Shown here: positions 41,856 through 44,160 of the stretch, one piece after another
How the letters are laid out: every line of letters begins with the position of its first letter
Position numbering within the stretch: the first letter of the stretch is position 1
Assembly (NCBI GenBank): GCA_021299385.1
Contig: JAJTGZ010000015.1
Location: 1-44,160, forward strand
DNA length: 44,160 bases
Direction of reading: 5' to 3'
From: Phycisphaeraceae bacterium
GTDB lineage: Bacteria > Planctomycetota > Phycisphaerae > Phycisphaerales > UBA1924
The notes under the pieces: model-generated
What the model was told of the DNA's origin: nothing
Database searches by the model: none
Seen by the model: the letters and a program-made list of their open reading frames with translations, nothing else
Program-made: the position numbers and the translations under genes

Positions 41856-42785
41856 TTATGAGGGATCGAGGATTTTTGCGAGGCTGGGGCCGAGGGTTTT
41901 GATGAGGTGCTCGGCTTGTTGGCGGGTTACTTGTTTGCGGTTCATAATGATGGCGGTCTTGGCGTTGCCGTCGGCTTGATCGAGGAGGTTGAGGGAGGCG
42001 TTGCGGTCAAGGCCTGTGAGCGTGGCGATAACGCGGGCGGCGCGGTCGCGGAGTTTGTCGTTGCTGGCTTTGACGTCGACCATGAGGTTTTGATAGACGC
42101 GGCCGGCACGGACCATGAGGGTGGTGCTGATGGCGTTGAGCGTGAGTTTGGTGGCCGTGCCGGCTTTCATGCGTGTGCTGCCGGTGAGGACTTCGGGGCC
42201 TGTTGGGAGTGTGATGAGGTGGTCGCAGGAGGGTGGGTTGGATACGCGGGCGCAGGTGAGCAGTGCGGTGGTGCAGTGTGGGGCGAGGCGCTTGGCGATG
42301 GCAAGGCCGCCGAGGGCGTAGGGTGTGGTGCCGCCGGCGGCGATGGCGAGGACGGCGTCGTGCTCGGTCAGGTGCAGGTGTGTGAGTTCCGGTTCGCACC
42401 CGGAGGGGTCGTCTTCTTTGCCTTCGCTGCTGGTGCGGAGTGCGCTGTCGCCCCCTGCGATGAGAGCGATGATCTTGCCGGGTGGCACGCAGAAAGTGGG
42501 CGGGGCCTCAGAGGCATCGAGGACGCCGAGGCGGCCGCTGGTGCCAGCGCCGATGTAGATCAGCCGGCCTTGGTGGTGGGGGGTGCAGAAGTGGGGTTCG
42601 ACGGCGCGGATGAAGGCTTCGATCTGGGGGTGTGCCGAGCGCACGGCGTTGAGGGCGGCAAAGTCCTCGGTGGCCAGGAGTGCAAGACAATCGGCGGGGT
42701 TGAGGGTGTGCAGGGTGTGGGAGCGGGGGTTGCGCTGTTCGGTGTCGATCTGGGCGCGGTTAGGGGGAGGGATGGATGGATTCAT
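41856..42785 (-). CDS. murQ: N-acetylmuramic acid 6-phosphate etherase
   Basis: Cytosolic SIS-domain etherase that removes the lactyl ether from MurNAc-6-phosphate in cell-wall recycling. The 309-residue product carries [22 protein letters not shown] (catalytic Glu in ASEA), [16 protein letters not shown] (second acidic region), [30 protein letters not shown] and [14 protein letters not shown], all MurQ signatures. The ATG at 42785 fits the family; upstream in-frame codons to 43331 are antisense to the prepilin-like gene. No MurNAc kinase or transporter is adjacent. Confidence 0.93.
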   Translation of the reverse strand: MNPSIPPPNRAQIDTEQRNPRSHTLHTLNPADCLALLATEDFAALNAVRSAHPQIEAFIRAVEPHFCTPHHQGRLIYIGAGTSGRLGVLDASEAPPTFCVPPGKIIALIAGGDSALRTSSEGKEDDPSGCEPELTHLHLTEHDAVLAIAAGGTTPYALGGLAIAKRLAPHCTTALLTCARVSNPPSCDHLITLPTGPEVLTGSTRMKAGTATKLTLNAISTTLMVRAGRVYQNLMVDVKASNDKLRDRAARVIATLTGLDRNASLNLLDQADGNAKTAIIMNRKQVTRQQAEHLIKTLGPSLAKILDPS

Positions 42786-42944
42786 GGGTGGTGCTGGGGG
42801 TTTGGGGAGAGAGCGGGGGGAGGGTTTTTGCCGAGGAATGGGCGGTATTTGTGGTTTGTGCATCACCTGGCTGAAGATCTGACGTACAGTAGTTCGATGT
42901 TCACGCGTAGCGTTTGGTGTAGGGTTGTCGGTAAGGGGAAGAGC

Positions 42945-43958
42945 ATGTCGCTTCGCCGTGGTAAGTCTGCGTTTACGCTGATCGAGTTGTTGGTGGTGAT
43001 TGCGATCATCGGGTTGCTGGTGGCGTTGCTGCTGCCGGCGTTGAAGAAGGCGCGGAAGGCGGCGCGCGAGACCAAGTGCATGCTTCAGATGAACCAGTAC
43101 AGCCGGGGGATTGCCCAGTACGCGATGGATTACAAGGAGCGTTTGGCGACGTACAGCTGGCGTGCGAAGACTCGGTACCGGGGGTTTGACCAGGACACGC
43201 CGTACTATGGACCGTATGAAACCGAGACCGAGGCTGCAAGGTATCAGATGTACTCGATGATCAAGGCGATCTCGCCAGTATCGGTTGTGCAGGAGGAATC
43301 GGTTGTGCAGGAGGAGCGCATAATCCCGCACTTAAACTTGTCGCTGGTGATCATGCAGCAGTATATTTCCAACCGTATTCCTGACCCTATTGCGCTGTGC
43401 CCGGAAGATTTTTATCTCAACAGCGTGCGCGACAATGCGGTGCAGACGGGGAGAGCGACGAGTATCGACTTTGCGCGTTCAAGTTACCAATATCCGATTC
43501 CGTTCTGGGGCCAAGACCGGGACTCGACGTGGAGTCTGCGTCCGTTTACTACAAATGGTGTTCTAATATCTGACAATGCTCAGTTGGGCCGCCGGAAGAT
43601 TACCGAGATCGTCTTCCCGGCGACTAAGGCGTTGTTCTATGAGCAGTTCAGTTGGCACGAGAACCGCCCGACGCACTTCACGCTGCCGATTGCCGACAAC
43701 CTGGTTACCGCGTGCGACGGCTCAACGCGGCGAATCTTCACCAAGGACGTGAACCCGGGTGGTTTTATAAACTCTGACGGTACAATCGATACGAGCAATA
43801 GCGGCCGGTTTATAGTATACAAACCAGATCCTGATCAGGGTCAACCCCCGGTCCCGCCAGGAATCCCATCGAGGAACCCGGTTCGGTGGTTGATGACATT
43901 GGACGGGCTCAAGGGCACCGACTGGGGTGGGACCGAGCCGCTCAGGCCTGTGCCTTGA
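42945..43958 (+). CDS. Prepilin-type N-terminal cleavage/methylation domain protein
   Basis: 337-residue protein with a leader peptide (MSLRRGKSA) and the type IV prepilin helix [21 protein letters not shown] prepilin peptidase would cleave before Phe10, and the Glu at mature position 5 is conserved. The rest is a long, mostly hydrophilic domain with no repeated H-X-G or H-DUF motif that I can name. It fits the large families of single prepilin-like proteins in planctomycetes. The segment coding residues about 112-124 holds a direct duplication ([12 protein letters not shown]). Codon use in 43300-43860 looks less GC-rich. The ATG at 42945 is preceded by AAGGGGAAG; an ATG at 42897 is also in frame. 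Confidence 0.85.
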   Translation: MSLRRGKSAFTLIELLVVIAIIGLLVALLLPALKKARKAARETKCMLQMNQYSRGIAQYAMDYKERLATYSWRAKTRYRGFDQDTPYYGPYETETEAARYQMYSMIKAISPVSVVQEESVVQEERIIPHLNLSLVIMQQYISNRIPDPIALCPEDFYLNSVRDNAVQTGRATSIDFARSSYQYPIPFWGQDRDSTWSLRPFTTNGVLISDNAQLGRRKITEIVFPATKALFYEQFSWHENRPTHFTLPIADNLVTACDGSTRRIFTKDVNPGGFINSDGTIDTSNSGRFIVYKPDPDQGQPPVPPGIPSRNPVRWLMTLDGLKGTDWGGTEPLRPVP

Positions 43959-43989
43959 GGTGCAGTGTGGGGTGGGGCGGCCGGCCTGG

Positions 43990-44160
43990 CTAACTCGGCA
44001 GTTTTTTCGCCTCGTGGCGGACGATGTTACCCGACTGCAGATAGATCAAATCCTCGGCGATGTTCTTGCTCAGGTCGCCGACGCGTTCGAGTTCGCGGCC
44101 GCAGCGGTGGATGAGCAGGCACGCGGCCTTGCTCTGGCGGTCGGTGGTCATGATGTTGAC
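43990..44160 (-). CDS. phoU: PhoU-like phosphate transport regulator, C-terminal part
   Basis: Only the last 56 residues and the stop are in the window; the gene continues beyond the right edge. The sequence VNIMTTDRQSKAACLLIHRC then RELERVGDLSKNIAEDLIYLQSG and IVRHEA matches the last metal-binding helix of PhoU. The E/R-xxGDL motif ERVGDLSKNIAED is typical. PhoU controls phosphate transport and the PhoR signal. No pst genes are visible. Confidence 0.85.
   Translation of the reverse strand, partial: VNIMTTDRQSKAACLLIHRCGRELERVGDLSKNIAEDLIYLQSGNIVRHEAKKLPS

Overview
The window is a GC-rich chromosomal segment of a Gram-negative-type bacterium with a normal housekeeping gene set. I infer a member of the Planctomycetota, most likely the Phycisphaerae. 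The pointers are a single-pass prepilin-like protein of the type these bacteria carry in many copies, essential genes scattered singly rather than in conserved operons (dnaA, frr, rplS, metK, purM, recO, murQ), an eight-gene-plus 3'-UTR G-rich element family, and intergenic spaces filled with dispersed palindromes. Phylum assignment is inference, because no rRNA is present. No integrase, transposase, phage or CRISPR genes were seen.

Layout. 1-3080: palindromic intergenic DNA, a small unknown gene, a POT-family peptide transporter and a secreted unknown protein. 3349-7574: an RND efflux adaptor and an AcrB-type pump whose frame is broken by a frameshift plus a deletion of about 40 codons. 7675-9597: a DUF3467 protein, TatA and a FolD homologue with three altered active-site residues. 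9914-19277: a PIN-PhoH protein, a SIMPL-domain protein, a type II secretion / type IV pilus ATPase and secretin pair, a SlyX-like coiled coil and an AI-2E family transporter. 19278-25752: a glycogen-synthase-like glycosyltransferase, GpsA, a P1B metal ATPase behind three tandem hairpins, and UppP. 25865-31034: a FabZ-like dehydratase, membrane proteins, an RNase Z-like hydrolase with an RGG-rich tail, Frr and a DinB-like protein. 31408-36120: tRNA-Leu(UAG), dnaA, purM and metK. 36333-44160: rplS, a lone DppB/OppB-type permease, an HDOD/degenerate-GGDEF protein, RecO, a membrane protein, MurQ, a prepilin-like protein and the end of PhoU.

Functional themes are envelope transport and secretion (POT, RND, Tat, GspDE, UppP, MurQ), replication and repair (DnaA, RecO), translation (Frr, RplS, tRNA-Leu, RNase Z-like) and one-carbon / purine / SAM metabolism (FolD-like, PurM, MetK). 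The most unusual non-coding feature is a G-rich element, combining a hairpin arm with four G-runs, that lies just 3' of at least eight genes with its G-rich strand always sense. Others are a 30-bp perfect inverted repeat between dnaA and purM and a nested palindrome of about 180 bp upstream of the murQ 3' end.
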